Assembly: GCF_003569745.1 (NCBI RefSeq)
Contig: NZ_AP018498.1
Span: forward strand, 806,001 to 870,000
Direction of reading: 5' to 3'
DNA from: Altererythrobacter sp. B11
GTDB lineage: Bacteria; Pseudomonadota; Alphaproteobacteria; Sphingomonadales; Sphingomonadaceae
DNA length: 64,000 nucleotides
Shown: one piece after another, positions 49,123 through 56,015 of the stretch
Layout of the letters: every line of letters starts with the position of its first letter
Numbering within the stretch: position 1 is the stretch's first letter
Translations under genes and position numbers: made by a program
The notes under the pieces: generated by a model
Database searches by the model: none
What the model was told of the DNA's origin: nothing
Seen by the model: the letters and a program-made list of their open reading frames with translations, nothing else

Positions 49123-49472
49123 TGCCAGCGAAACACACCCTCGCGCCAGGCATAGACGATGCCGACACCGAGGATCGACAGGAACATGCCCATTTCAGCC
49201 AGCGCCTTGAGGCCTTCCTCGACGAAGACCACGGCCCATGGATACATGAACATCATCTCCATCTCGAAGGCGATGAAGAGCAGCGTCATTGGATAATAGC
49301 GCAGATGATATCGCTGCCATGCGTGCGAGCGCTGGCTGCCGCCGCCGAGGAAGGGAATCTGTTGTGGCTGCGTTTGGTTATGTGAAATGACCACAGGCGA
49401 CGCCAAAACGACGAGAGCTATTGCTATCGCTGCGAATGCGATGAGGGCGGTCAGCTGGCCAAGGTCGCGCAT
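49119..49472 (-). CDS. nuoA: NuoA-like complex I membrane subunit
   Basis: A 117-residue three-helix protein. The helix-2 region is like NuoA (HLRYYPMTLLFIAFEMEMMF, YPWAVVFVEEG), but the TMH1-2 loop that normally holds YECG(F/M)EP with its Cys reads QIPFLGGGSQRSHAW. It is the first gene of the operon; an inverted repeat lies 23-60 bases upstream. The ribosome binding site is weak. Confidence 0.85.
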   Translation of the reverse strand: MRDLGQLTALIAFAAIAIALVVLASPVVISHNQTQPQQIPFLGGGSQRSHAWQRYHLRYYPMTLLFIAFEMEMMFMYPWAVVFVEEGLKALAEMGMFLSILGVGIVYAWREGVFRWQ

Positions 49473-49494
49473 TTGTGAAATGTCCCGCTGTGTT

Positions 49495-49532
49495 CAATGC
49501 GAACGCGCTGCAACCTATGAAGTTTCGCATTG
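49495..49532. promoter_or_regulatory. Inverted repeat before the nuo-like operon
   Basis: CAATGCGAA (49495-49503) and TTCGCATTG (49524-49532) are perfect 9-base inverted arms separated by 20 bases, 23-60 bases upstream of the nuoA start and also upstream of the divergent gene at 49594. A dimeric regulator could bind it and control both directions. No regulator gene is adjacent. Confidence 0.45.
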
Positions 49533-49593
49533 CAAAAGGGAGTGTCAATTTAGGAGCTGAAAGGCCTGGCACGCATCGGAGCGCTGGATAGAA

Positions 49594-49881
49594 ATGAGAG
49601 AGGTGACGGGACAGTCCGTTCGACAGCTGGTTCCGCTCGTCGGAGCGCTCGGTATTCCGATCGCTTTAGGGATCACCAGCGGATCTATCCAGTTGGCAAT
49701 ACTCGCTCTGAGTCTGACCATTGCGCTCAACACAATTCTGCTAGGGGTGGCGTTCGCCGCGATCGTGTTCACGAGGAAGCCTCAAGATGCCTTCCATATG
49801 CTGATCGTTTCGAACCTTTCTTCGGATTTGGCTCTAGTTTCCGCCATCAGCGTGGCAATATGGATTGGCGCAGAGGTATGA
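49594..49881 (+). CDS. Small membrane protein divergent from the nuo-like operon
   Basis: A 95-residue protein with about three hydrophobic helices (LVPLVGALGIPIALGITSG; LSLTIALNTILLGVAFAAIV; LALVSAISVAIWIG). I do not recognise the family. It is divergent from nuoA and overlaps the next small ORF by ATGA. Its small size, hydrophobicity and position allow a link to the membrane complex, but nothing proves it. Confidence 0.6.
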   Translation: MREVTGQSVRQLVPLVGALGIPIALGITSGSIQLAILALSLTIALNTILLGVAFAAIVFTRKPQDAFHMLIVSNLSSDLALVSAISVAIWIGAEV

Positions 49882-50027
49882 GCCCGATCCGTATCGGAGT
49901 TCTCTTGGGTTGGCTGGTCAGCGAATTGCGATTCGAACACCGGCGCGGGATGCCGGCGGTTCCCATCCACAAAGCCGTCACGCGTCGCTTGCGCCGAGCC
50001 TTCGCTGCGGCTGGGCTCCTCACCTGA
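49878..50027 (+). CDS. 49-aa ORF coupled to the membrane protein
   Basis: ATG 49878 overlaps the stop of the previous gene (ATGA) and has GAGG about 3-4 bases upstream. The peptide begins MSPIRIGVLLGWLVSELRF, then an Arg/His-rich part (HRRGMPAVPIHKAVTRRLRR) and a short hydrophobic end. No known family. The overlap suggests coupled translation, but it is short. Confidence 0.4.
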   Translation: MSPIRIGVLLGWLVSELRFEHRRGMPAVPIHKAVTRRLRRAFAAAGLLT

Positions 50028-50181
50028 AGATCGCGGCGCCACTTGTCTTGGCGCAAAAAGCCGCGCTGAGTATTTTGCGAAGCTCGCGCTCGCCAGCGGC
50101 GCGACGCTGGCGGCTCATCTTGCGTTTTGATCCGGCTAGTATCGATCTGGCCTGGAGCCGGTATTGCACTAGTCTGTCGGA

Positions 50182-50454
50182 ATGAACCTCGACGAACTTT
50201 TGCTGCGCTATTTCCATGACACCGAATTGTCGTCGGTCAGACCCGACATGCTCACTTCGGGCATTGAGCGCTGCCAGGTCGATCTCGCACTCGAGCAGGA
50301 TCGAGGAAAGCGCTTCGCCCTGTGGACGCTGTTGCACATGTTTGGGGCCGCCCCTGAGATCGATGTCGTGTTCAAGGATGCCGGTGATCGCGACGCTGGC
50401 CGCAATCTTATGGATCCGCTGACTGCAAACGAAGTCGACGCAGCCACTGAATGA
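50182..50454 (+). CDS. Hypothetical acidic 90-aa protein
   Basis: A 90-residue soluble, acidic protein (LDELLLRYFHDTELSSVRPD; KRFALWTLLHMFGAAPEID) with no family I recognise. It is 154 bases after the 49-aa ORF and in the same direction. The next 263 bases to ssb contain no supported gene. Confidence 0.5.
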   Translation: MNLDELLLRYFHDTELSSVRPDMLTSGIERCQVDLALEQDRGKRFALWTLLHMFGAAPEIDVVFKDAGDRDAGRNLMDPLTANEVDAATE

Positions 50455-50717
50455 ACGAAGGAACGCTGGACCCCTTCAGGCTGAATCGGAGCCCAGTCCG
50501 GCTTTCATGCGAACCTGTCTGAATCAGGTCAGCTGAGGGATCGCAACCCGTTCGCTTCCGGCCGTGTTGCCCGCTGCGCGGGCTGCCCGCACCACCCGTC
50601 GCGAACGGGTTTCCCTTGGCCATGCGGCCTGCGGTGCGACCCTCCCATGCCCTGTTTCTCATCGACGTTCGCAAGCCGGAAACGGGTTCCGGTTGGCAAG
50701 CTGAAGGAGAAATCATC

Positions 50718-51104
50718 ATGACCAATCTCGTTATCCTCACCGGCCGCATCGCCCGCGATCCGGAGGCCCGCGAAACCCAGGGCGGCACCAGTGTCACCGG
50801 GATCACCGTGGTCACCGACCGTCCCGCGCGCGACAAGGACGGCAAGACCTACAAGGACGAAAGCGGATACACCGCCAAGGACAGCGAATTCCACCGGGTG
50901 ACCTGCTTCAACGGTCTCGCCAAGACCGTCGGCCAGTACTGCTCCAAGGGTCAGCTGGTTTCGGTCCAGGGCCGCCTGCACTACACGCAGTGGGAAGACC
51001 AGGACGGCATCAAGCGCTACGGCTGCGAGATTCTCGCCGACAAGGTCGACTTCCTCTCCCGCGCCAGCGGCGGCGACAACCAGGACGCACCTCCGATCGA
51101 CTGA
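50718..51104 (+). CDS. ssb: Single-stranded DNA-binding protein, plasmid type
   Basis: A 128-residue SSB with the OB fold (MTNLVILTGRIARDPEARET; SEFHRVTCFNGLAKTVGQYC; VQGRLHYTQWEDQDG). It is shorter than chromosomal SSB, and the acidic tail DDDIPF is reduced to DAPPID. AAGGAG lies 8 bases before ATG 50718; the upstream frame is not family-like. It would coat single-stranded DNA during plasmid replication or transfer. A strong terminator follows. Confidence 0.9.
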   Translation: MTNLVILTGRIARDPEARETQGGTSVTGITVVTDRPARDKDGKTYKDESGYTAKDSEFHRVTCFNGLAKTVGQYCSKGQLVSVQGRLHYTQWEDQDGIKRYGCEILADKVDFLSRASGGDNQDAPPID

Positions 51105-51125
51105 ACGACCGATCCACCTCTCCGA

Positions 51126-51158
51126 GAGGCCCTGCCCGCCGCGGCAGGGCCTCTTTTT
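51126..51158 (+). terminator. Rho-independent terminator after ssb
   Basis: Stem GAGGCCCTGCC (51126-51136) and GGCAGGGCCTC (51143-51153), 6-base loop, then five T at 51154-51158. It lies 22 bases after the ssb stop. Confidence 0.9.
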
Positions 51159-51163
51159 GCCGT

Positions 51164-51564
51164 GACAGACCAGGCTGGAGCCCGCCTGGCAGCGTGAATG
51201 GACAAGGCTGCGGCGGAATACCGTCGTCGATCGATGATGCCGACAGTCCCGTTCACGATTCAGTGGGCGTGCACACCTGGTCGCGCTCCACCGGCGTTCC
51301 CGGCTTCCTTCGATACGTGGCGTGCTATTGCCCGACGCAAGGTGGGTGGGGTCCTGGCTCACGGCTATCCCAGCATGATGGCCCGGTTCCTTCCGCCTCA
51401 AGGACGTGCGGGGCCCCACCATTTTGCCCGCCGCCGGACTGCATCCGGCCGCGCCCAAAATCGTTGCCCCCACCGCCGCTCGCGCGGTCGCCCCTGCGGA
51501 GCGATCCTGTGACCCGGAAGGCCCCAGACCATCGGCCGACCTCCTGTCGTCTCACGACAGTTTC
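51164..51564. other. Non-coding stretch
   Basis: About 400 bases between the ssb terminator and the small gene at 51577. Open frames here are short or shadowed and lack plausible starts. It probably holds the promoter of the 73-aa gene. Confidence 0.4.
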
Positions 51565-51576
51565 AGGAGGATTATC

Positions 51577-51798
51577 ATGGCTTGTTCAATGCATTGCCCG
51601 CTGCCGTCTCGCAGCTATTTCGCGGCTCTGGAAACCGCCGAGAAAAGGGCGCTTCACAGCTTCTTCGACCAGCATGTCGTCGAGGATGCCGAACTGGGAT
51701 ACTTCGCGCTCGACGAAGGCGACTACAATGCGCTGCCCGCGCATCTGGCGTCGCGGGTGGTTCACACGGTTCATGGGGGCATGCTCGAGGATTACTGA
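51577..51798 (+). CDS. 73-aa conserved-looking plasmid protein
   Basis: A 73-residue protein with AGGAGG (51565-51570) 6 bases before ATG 51577. Sequence features: an N-terminal CPLPSRSYFAALETAEKRAL and an acidic middle (DAELGYFALDEGDYNALPAH). Between a good ribosome binding site and a terminator 9 bases after the stop, it looks like an isolated, well-expressed small gene. Family unknown. Confidence 0.7.
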   Translation: MACSMHCPLPSRSYFAALETAEKRALHSFFDQHVVEDAELGYFALDEGDYNALPAHLASRVVHTVHGGMLEDY

Positions 51799-51806
51799 GC
51801 CTCGGC

Positions 51807-51844
51807 GGAGCGGGAACCGGATCGCGGTTCCCGCTCCCTTTTTT
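51807..51844 (+). terminator. Rho-independent terminator after the 73-aa gene
   Basis: Stem GGAGCGGGAACC (51807-51818) and GGTTCCCGCTCC (51826-51837), 7-base loop, then T-run at 51839-51844. Confidence 0.9.
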
Positions 51845-52326
51845 CATGTTTGCCCGGGGGTCTTCAGCCTGCCCGGACGCCCCAGGACCGCCGCCGCGAT
51901 CCGCAGTGGGGTCGGACGGATCATCGGGCTCGCGCGCAATTCGAGCGGGGCTTTGGACGCACTCTGTCCCGCGCATCTGGCGATGCGCTCCTGAGGGTGC
52001 GGCGTTTATCGGTTTTGGGGCCCCGCATGCACTTGCGAACCGACGCCGGGTCGGACCGGCGCGAAAGCGGCGGGAGCGACAGGCCCCGCTCCCTTGCTTC
52101 GCACGCGGACCTTGGCCGACGCCTTGTCCGCAGGTGCAGTTTGTGTCGGCCCCGCGCGGCGGCAATCTTTCTCGGTCGGCGATCGGATGTCCGCGGTGCC
52201 GCGCGCGGGGGGTGACAAATACGAACCCGCAAATCTGTCGCTCCTGCGCCGCTCCCCGCATGCGCCATCACCCTCTGCGACCGGCGGCAGCTTGCCGCAG
52301 CCGCCGAAGCCTTGCGGAGAGTGTTC
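51845..52326. other. Non-coding stretch before the replication genes
   Basis: About 480 very GC-rich bases. Long frames on both strands overlap each other and the real genes and show no domain, so I find no supported gene. It may contain the promoter of the HTH/repA pair. Confidence 0.4.
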
Positions 52327-52599
52327 ATGTCAACCGTTCCCGACCCGGTCCGACCCCGGTTTCTGCGCACACCCGATGCCGCGGTGCATCTGGGGCTGTC
52401 GCCGCGCACGCTCGAGAAACACAGGTGCTATGGCACCGGTCCGGTCTATCACAAGCTGGGCGGACGTATCGTCTACCGGCGCGAGGATCTCGATGCATGG
52501 GCCGAGCAGGGCCTGCGCCATTCGACCAGCGATCCCGGGCGGGGCATCGTCCATCCCGCCAAGCGGATCGACGGCTACACCGGCGCGGTCCGGCGCTGA
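52327..52599 (+). CDS. Excisionase-like helix-turn-helix protein
   Basis: A 90-residue MerR/AlpA-type HTH protein (FLRTPDAAVHLGLSPRTLEK; GPVYHKLGGRIVYRREDLDA), the HTH_17 layout. GGAGAG lies about 5 bases before ATG 52327. It precedes repA by 6 bases and is often found in that position on alphaproteobacterial plasmids and islands, where it may regulate replication or excision. Confidence 0.8.
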   Translation: MSTVPDPVRPRFLRTPDAAVHLGLSPRTLEKHRCYGTGPVYHKLGGRIVYRREDLDAWAEQGLRHSTSDPGRGIVHPAKRIDGYTGAVRR

Positions 52600-52605
52600 G
52601 GCTGC

Positions 52606-53487
52606 ATGCGTGCCCGCCGGACCTTTGCCCGCGCCGCCGAGCAGCTCGACCTTTTCGTCGGGGTCGGAGGCGACATTGCCGCGCGCGATGCGCAGGACCT
52701 GATGGCCTGGCCCTTCTTCAGCCTCGCGAAATCGAAGCGGGTGAAACCGATCGACTTTCGCATGGGCAAAGTCTCGATCCTGGTCGAGGCGACGGTCGAA
52801 CACGGCATGGCGACCATCTGGGACGCCGACGTGCTGATCTGGGTGGCCAGCCAGATCGTCGAGGCGCGCGATGGCAACAGACCGACCTCGCGGCTGATCG
52901 CCGCAACGCCGCACGAGATACTCGCCTTCACCGGGCGCGGCACCGGCAAGGCCGGGTACGAGCGGCTGAGGGCGGCGCTCGACCGGTTGCAATCGACGAG
53001 CATCGCCACCTCGATCCGCCAGCGCGGCGCGCGTCGGCGCCATCGCTTCTCCTGGATCAACGAATGGCGCGAGCGGCTCGACGAGGACGGCCGCGCCCTC
53101 GGCATCGAGATGATCGTGCCCGACTGGTTCTACGAAGGGGTGCTCGACCGGGCGCTCGTGCTGACGATCGATCCGGCCTATTTCCAGCTGACCGGCGGGC
53201 TCGAACGCTGGCTCTACCGCATCGTGCGCAAGCACGGAGGCAGGCAGAAGGGCGGGTGGAGCTTCGACATCGCTCATCTGCATCTCAAATCCGGCGCGCT
53301 CTCGCCGCTGAAGCGGTTCGCCTTCGACATCCGCGAGATCGTCCGGCGGCAACCGCTCCCGGGCTATCGGCTCGCGCTCGACCATCAGCTCGGCCGCGAA
53401 CGCCTGAACTTCACGCCGTTGCCGGTCGATCCCTTCGACGCCGCCAGGCGCCGGATCGGCATGGCCCCTGTGGAAAAGTGCGGGTGA
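52606..53487 (+). CDS. repA: RepA-type replication initiator (RPA family)
   Basis: A 293-residue plasmid replication initiator. Typical segments: AWPFFSLAKSKRVKPIDFRM near 35, FTGRGTGKAGYERLRAALDR near 110, WINEWRERLDEDGRALGIEM and GGLERWLYRIVRKHGGRQKG. It starts 6 bases after the HTH gene and is followed at once by three 20-base iterons. The stop TGA overlaps an ATG that opens the next frame. Confidence 0.9.
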   Translation: MRARRTFARAAEQLDLFVGVGGDIAARDAQDLMAWPFFSLAKSKRVKPIDFRMGKVSILVEATVEHGMATIWDADVLIWVASQIVEARDGNRPTSRLIAATPHEILAFTGRGTGKAGYERLRAALDRLQSTSIATSIRQRGARRRHRFSWINEWRERLDEDGRALGIEMIVPDWFYEGVLDRALVLTIDPAYFQLTGGLERWLYRIVRKHGGRQKGGWSFDIAHLHLKSGALSPLKRFAFDIREIVRRQPLPGYRLALDHQLGRERLNFTPLPVDPFDAARRRIGMAPVEKCG

Positions 53488-53488
53488 T

Positions 53489-53555
53489 GTTCGGACTATC
53501 AGGAACCGCGCCGTTCGGACTATCGGGAACCGGAAGTTCGGACTATCGGGAACCG
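53489..53555 (+). repeat. Three iterons, likely plasmid origin
   Basis: Three near-identical 20-base direct repeats (GTTCGGACTATCRGGAACCG) start at 53489, 53513 and 53536, so spacing is 24 and 23 bases, about two helix turns. They lie directly after repA. Iterons of this kind are RepA binding sites in an origin or an autoregulatory site. Only three copies are present. Confidence 0.8.
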
Positions 53556-53613
53556 AAACCGTGCGCAAAGCCCCGGAATTGCTGCGCTTCCGGGCCCCTT
53601 AACTATCCTAACA

Positions 53614-53632
53614 AGGAATCCTATGGATTCCT
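53614..53632. repeat. 19-base palindrome next to the iterons
   Basis: AGGAATCC (53614-53621) TAT GGATTCCT (53625-53632) is a perfect inverted repeat in an AT-richer patch 59 bases after the last iteron. It could be an operator or part of the origin. Confidence 0.6.
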
Positions 53633-53732
53633 GCTAACGACACGGCGCCTGTGCGCCGACGACAGTTCGGCTCCGCCCGCGGCAGGTGCAAGCACGCACT
53701 TTGCCAATCCGCCACTGACCCACGTCACGCTG

Positions 53733-54170
53733 GTGTGGCAGGAGGGGGTTTGCGAGGACTGGCTGCGCTTCGGCAAACCGGTCGCCGAGCGCATCGTCGA
53801 TCGCCGGACTCGCATCGAAAGCTACGCTTCGGGCCAGCTCTTCGCGCTCGTGCGCTGGGCAGCCAACGACTACGGAACCGTGCGCTCGACGCTGGACATC
53901 GTGCGCGCAGTCGGTCGAACCGAGCCTTATACGACAGTTTCACAAGTCGATCCGGGCGGAGAGCTCCTGCTCTCGGTGCGCGGCTGGCCACGCGTGCGCC
54001 GTGTCCTTGCGCTGATCGATGCGGTCGAAGCGGGCGGCACCGACCCGTGCGACACCGCGCCCGATCACTGGCGCCATGTGCACAATCGCCTCGCAGCGGG
54101 CCTGCCGCCGCGCGCCTATGCGCCAGGACGGCATCGCGTCTGGCTCCGGCGCCGAAAGCTCTGGCCGTGA
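53733..54170 (+). CDS. DUF2840 protein (conjugation-linked)
   Basis: A DUF2840 protein of about 145-155 residues. Segments WLRFGKPVAERIVDRRTRI, ALVRWAANDYGTVRSTLDIV and PDHWRHVHNRLAAGLPPRAY fit the family, which is found next to traF in mobile elements. The family match starts at PPLTHVTLVW around 53710, but there is no ATG, GTG or TTG there; GTG 53733 is the first clear start. The ATG at 53487 would put the iterons in the coding frame. Its stop overlaps the traF start by GTGA. Confidence 0.7.
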   Translation: MWQEGVCEDWLRFGKPVAERIVDRRTRIESYASGQLFALVRWAANDYGTVRSTLDIVRAVGRTEPYTTVSQVDPGGELLLSVRGWPRVRRVLALIDAVEAGGTDPCDTAPDHWRHVHNRLAAGLPPRAYAPGRHRVWLRRRKLWP

Positions 54171-54748
54171 AGCGCGGCACGGTCCTTGTTGCCGGCGCGG
54201 TCGCCGCAGCGGCTCTGCTGAGCGTCGCCGCGCCGCTGCCGCGCGTGCTCGTGTGGAATGTGACGGCCAGCGTCCCGACCGGGCTTTATTATATCGGCGA
54301 TACAGCCGGCTTGCATATCGGCGAACGGGTCGCACTCGATCCTCCATCCCTGCTGCGCGATTATCTCGCATCGCGCGGCTACCTTCCCGCGGGCGTGCCG
54401 CTCATCAAGGAGCTCGCGGCACTGCCTGGCGACGTCGTCTGCCGCGATGGTCTTGCGATCACGATCAACGGTAGCCCGGCCGGATCGGCGCGCGCACGCG
54501 ACCGGATGGGGCGCGTCCTGCCCGCCTGGCGCGGGTGCCGGACCATCGCCGATCGCGAGATCTTCGTGATGAATCTGCGCGCGCCGGACAGCTTCGACGG
54601 ACGCTATTTCGGGCCGCTGCGGCGTGATCGCATCATCGGGCGCGCCCGCCCGGTCTGGACCGACGAGGCCGGTGACGGCGCGCACGTCTGGTTCGCCGGG
54701 CCACCACGAAATTCCCACCCCACCGTCAATGAAGGAGATATTCCATGA
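54167..54748 (+). CDS. traF: TraF conjugative signal peptidase
   Basis: A 193-residue S26-type peptidase. One N-terminal helix, then the Ser site (NVTASVPTGLYYIGD) and the Lys region (VPLIKELAALPGDVVC), both expected in TraF. TraF processes the pilin precursor in conjugation. It starts with GTG overlapping the previous stop and ends 4 bases into the DUF736 start. Confidence 0.88.
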   Translation: MKRGTVLVAGAVAAAALLSVAAPLPRVLVWNVTASVPTGLYYIGDTAGLHIGERVALDPPSLLRDYLASRGYLPAGVPLIKELAALPGDVVCRDGLAITINGSPAGSARARDRMGRVLPAWRGCRTIADREIFVMNLRAPDSFDGRYFGPLRRDRIIGRARPVWTDEAGDGAHVWFAGPPRNSHPTVNEGDIP

Positions 54749-55076
54749 ACTGCATCGGTACCTTTGTCGCGACCCCGGATGGCTTCGAGGGCGCTTGCAG
54801 ACCCTCTTGATCGACAGCGCGCTGACCATGGTGGCGGTCGAGCCCGGCGATGCCGACAACGCGCCGGACTACCGGATCATGGCTGGCGAAGGCGACGCCG
54901 CTTACGAGGTCGGGGCGGGCTGGAAACATGTCGGCGACAAGGCCGGACCTTTTGTCGCGGTCGTGATCGACGATCCGGTCCTGATACAGCCGCTGCGCGC
55001 CAATCTTTTTCGGTCCGACGCGAACGCGCATGTCCTGATGTGGTCGCGTCCCGCCCGGCGCAAGGCGAAGGACTGA
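54745..55076 (+). pseudogene. DUF736 gene with a frameshift
   Basis: ATG 54745 with GAAGGAG upstream opens IGTFVATPDGFEG, which is the DUF736 start. That frame then stops at about 54810, while the rest of the family match (RLQTLLIDSALTM ... VLMWSR) runs in the next frame to 55076. One missing base around 54789-54793 explains it. The protein is otherwise intact, so a sequencing error or a recent mutation is possible. Confidence 0.75.
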
Positions 55077-55080
55077 GCCG

Positions 55081-55761
55081 GTGCACGGGTCACGACGCAT
55101 CCTGGCCGCGTTCGCGCTGCTCGCACTGAACTGCCCGGCGCCGGCATCGGCACAGCCAGCTGCCATTGATCGGCGCACGCGGCGCATCGACATCGCCACG
55201 CACGTGCGCGAGGCCGCGCGGCGCTTCGGCCTTCCCGAGCGCTGGATCTATGCGGTCATTCGGACCGAAAGTGCCGGGCGCACGCGCGCGGTCTCGTCCG
55301 CTGGAGCGATGGGCCTGATGCAGCTTATGCCCGGAACCTGGGCGCGCCAGCGCGCCCGGTTCGCACTCGGCAACGACCCGTTCGATCCGCGCGACAACAT
55401 TCTGGCGGGGGCATCCTACCTGCGCGAGATGTTCGATCGCTACGGTACCAAAGGCTTCCTCGCGGCTTACAATGCAGGGCCCGGTCGCTACGAGCAGTGG
55501 CTCTCCGCACGGCGTCCGCTCCCGCTCGAAACCCGCAAGTATGTCGCGAGAGTGACGTCGCTGCTGCTGACGGATCGCATTTTCCTGGCAGCCGCGGAGC
55601 CGGCGGCGAACGTGGTCTTGCCGGTCGAGGTAAGCCTTGCGGGCCCGGAGCCTTTAGCGCTCGCGCACGGCGAAACCGACGACCCGGCAAACCCTTTCGC
55701 CCGTCCGGTCGAGCCGACACACGACCTCTTCGCACCCATCTCGACGGTCAGCGACCGATGA
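55081..55761 (+). CDS. Lytic transglycosylase (VirB1-like)
   Basis: A 226-residue secreted SLT-type enzyme: signal peptide (LAAFALLALNCPAPASAQ), catalytic Glu in AVIRTESAGRTRAVSS, then GAMGLMQLMPGTWA and FLAAYNAGPGRYEQW. It cuts peptidoglycan for the transfer apparatus. It starts with GTG, 4 bases after the DUF736 stop. Confidence 0.9.
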   Translation: MHGSRRILAAFALLALNCPAPASAQPAAIDRRTRRIDIATHVREAARRFGLPERWIYAVIRTESAGRTRAVSSAGAMGLMQLMPGTWARQRARFALGNDPFDPRDNILAGASYLREMFDRYGTKGFLAAYNAGPGRYEQWLSARRPLPLETRKYVARVTSLLLTDRIFLAAAEPAANVVLPVEVSLAGPEPLALAHGETDDPANPFARPVEPTHDLFAPISTVSDR

Positions 55762-56015
55762 CGCCGGTCTGCGCAGCGCAGCGCGGAACTTCGTCGACTG
55801 GCGAAGCTTGGCGAAGGACGAGCAGGACCATTGGAAAGGGAAAGGGGGGATGGCGAGATAAAAGCAGCGCCGTCGGGCGGGCTGCAGGTGGTTGGTTTTC
55901 TTTGACATTCAGCGCCGTCGCGCCTCTGGCCCTGCCGTCGCTACACCGCAATTCCCCCGTGAATTCAGCGGCAAATGCGCCGTCGTCCGGATGCGCTGCC
56001 CATGCATGGCGATGA
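55758..56015 (+). CDS. Possible 85-aa ORF
   Basis: ATG 55758 overlaps the transglycosylase stop (ATGA) and continues for about 85 codons into the relaxase start. It has a hydrophobic patch (GWFSLTFSAVAPLALPSLH) and Ser/Arg-rich ends. No family is recognised, and it overlaps the relaxase by 41 bases. Support is the overlap only. Confidence 0.3.
   Translation: MTPVCAAQRGTSSTGEAWRRTSRTIGKGKGGWRDKSSAVGRAAGGWFSLTFSAVAPLALPSLHRNSPVNSAANAPSSGCAAHAWR

Noticed and set aside
50080-50150. CGCCAGCG/CGCTGGCG hairpin
   Set aside because: No T-run directly after the stem, so it is not a convincing terminator.
52330-53568. 412-codon minus-strand frame over repA
   Set aside because: RepA on the plus strand is well supported; this frame is Asp/Pro/Arg-rich with no match.
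51582-54170. 862-codon plus-strand frame
   Set aside because: Its first two thirds are a GC-rich shadow of the 73-aa, HTH and repA genes; only the last part is a real DUF2840 gene.
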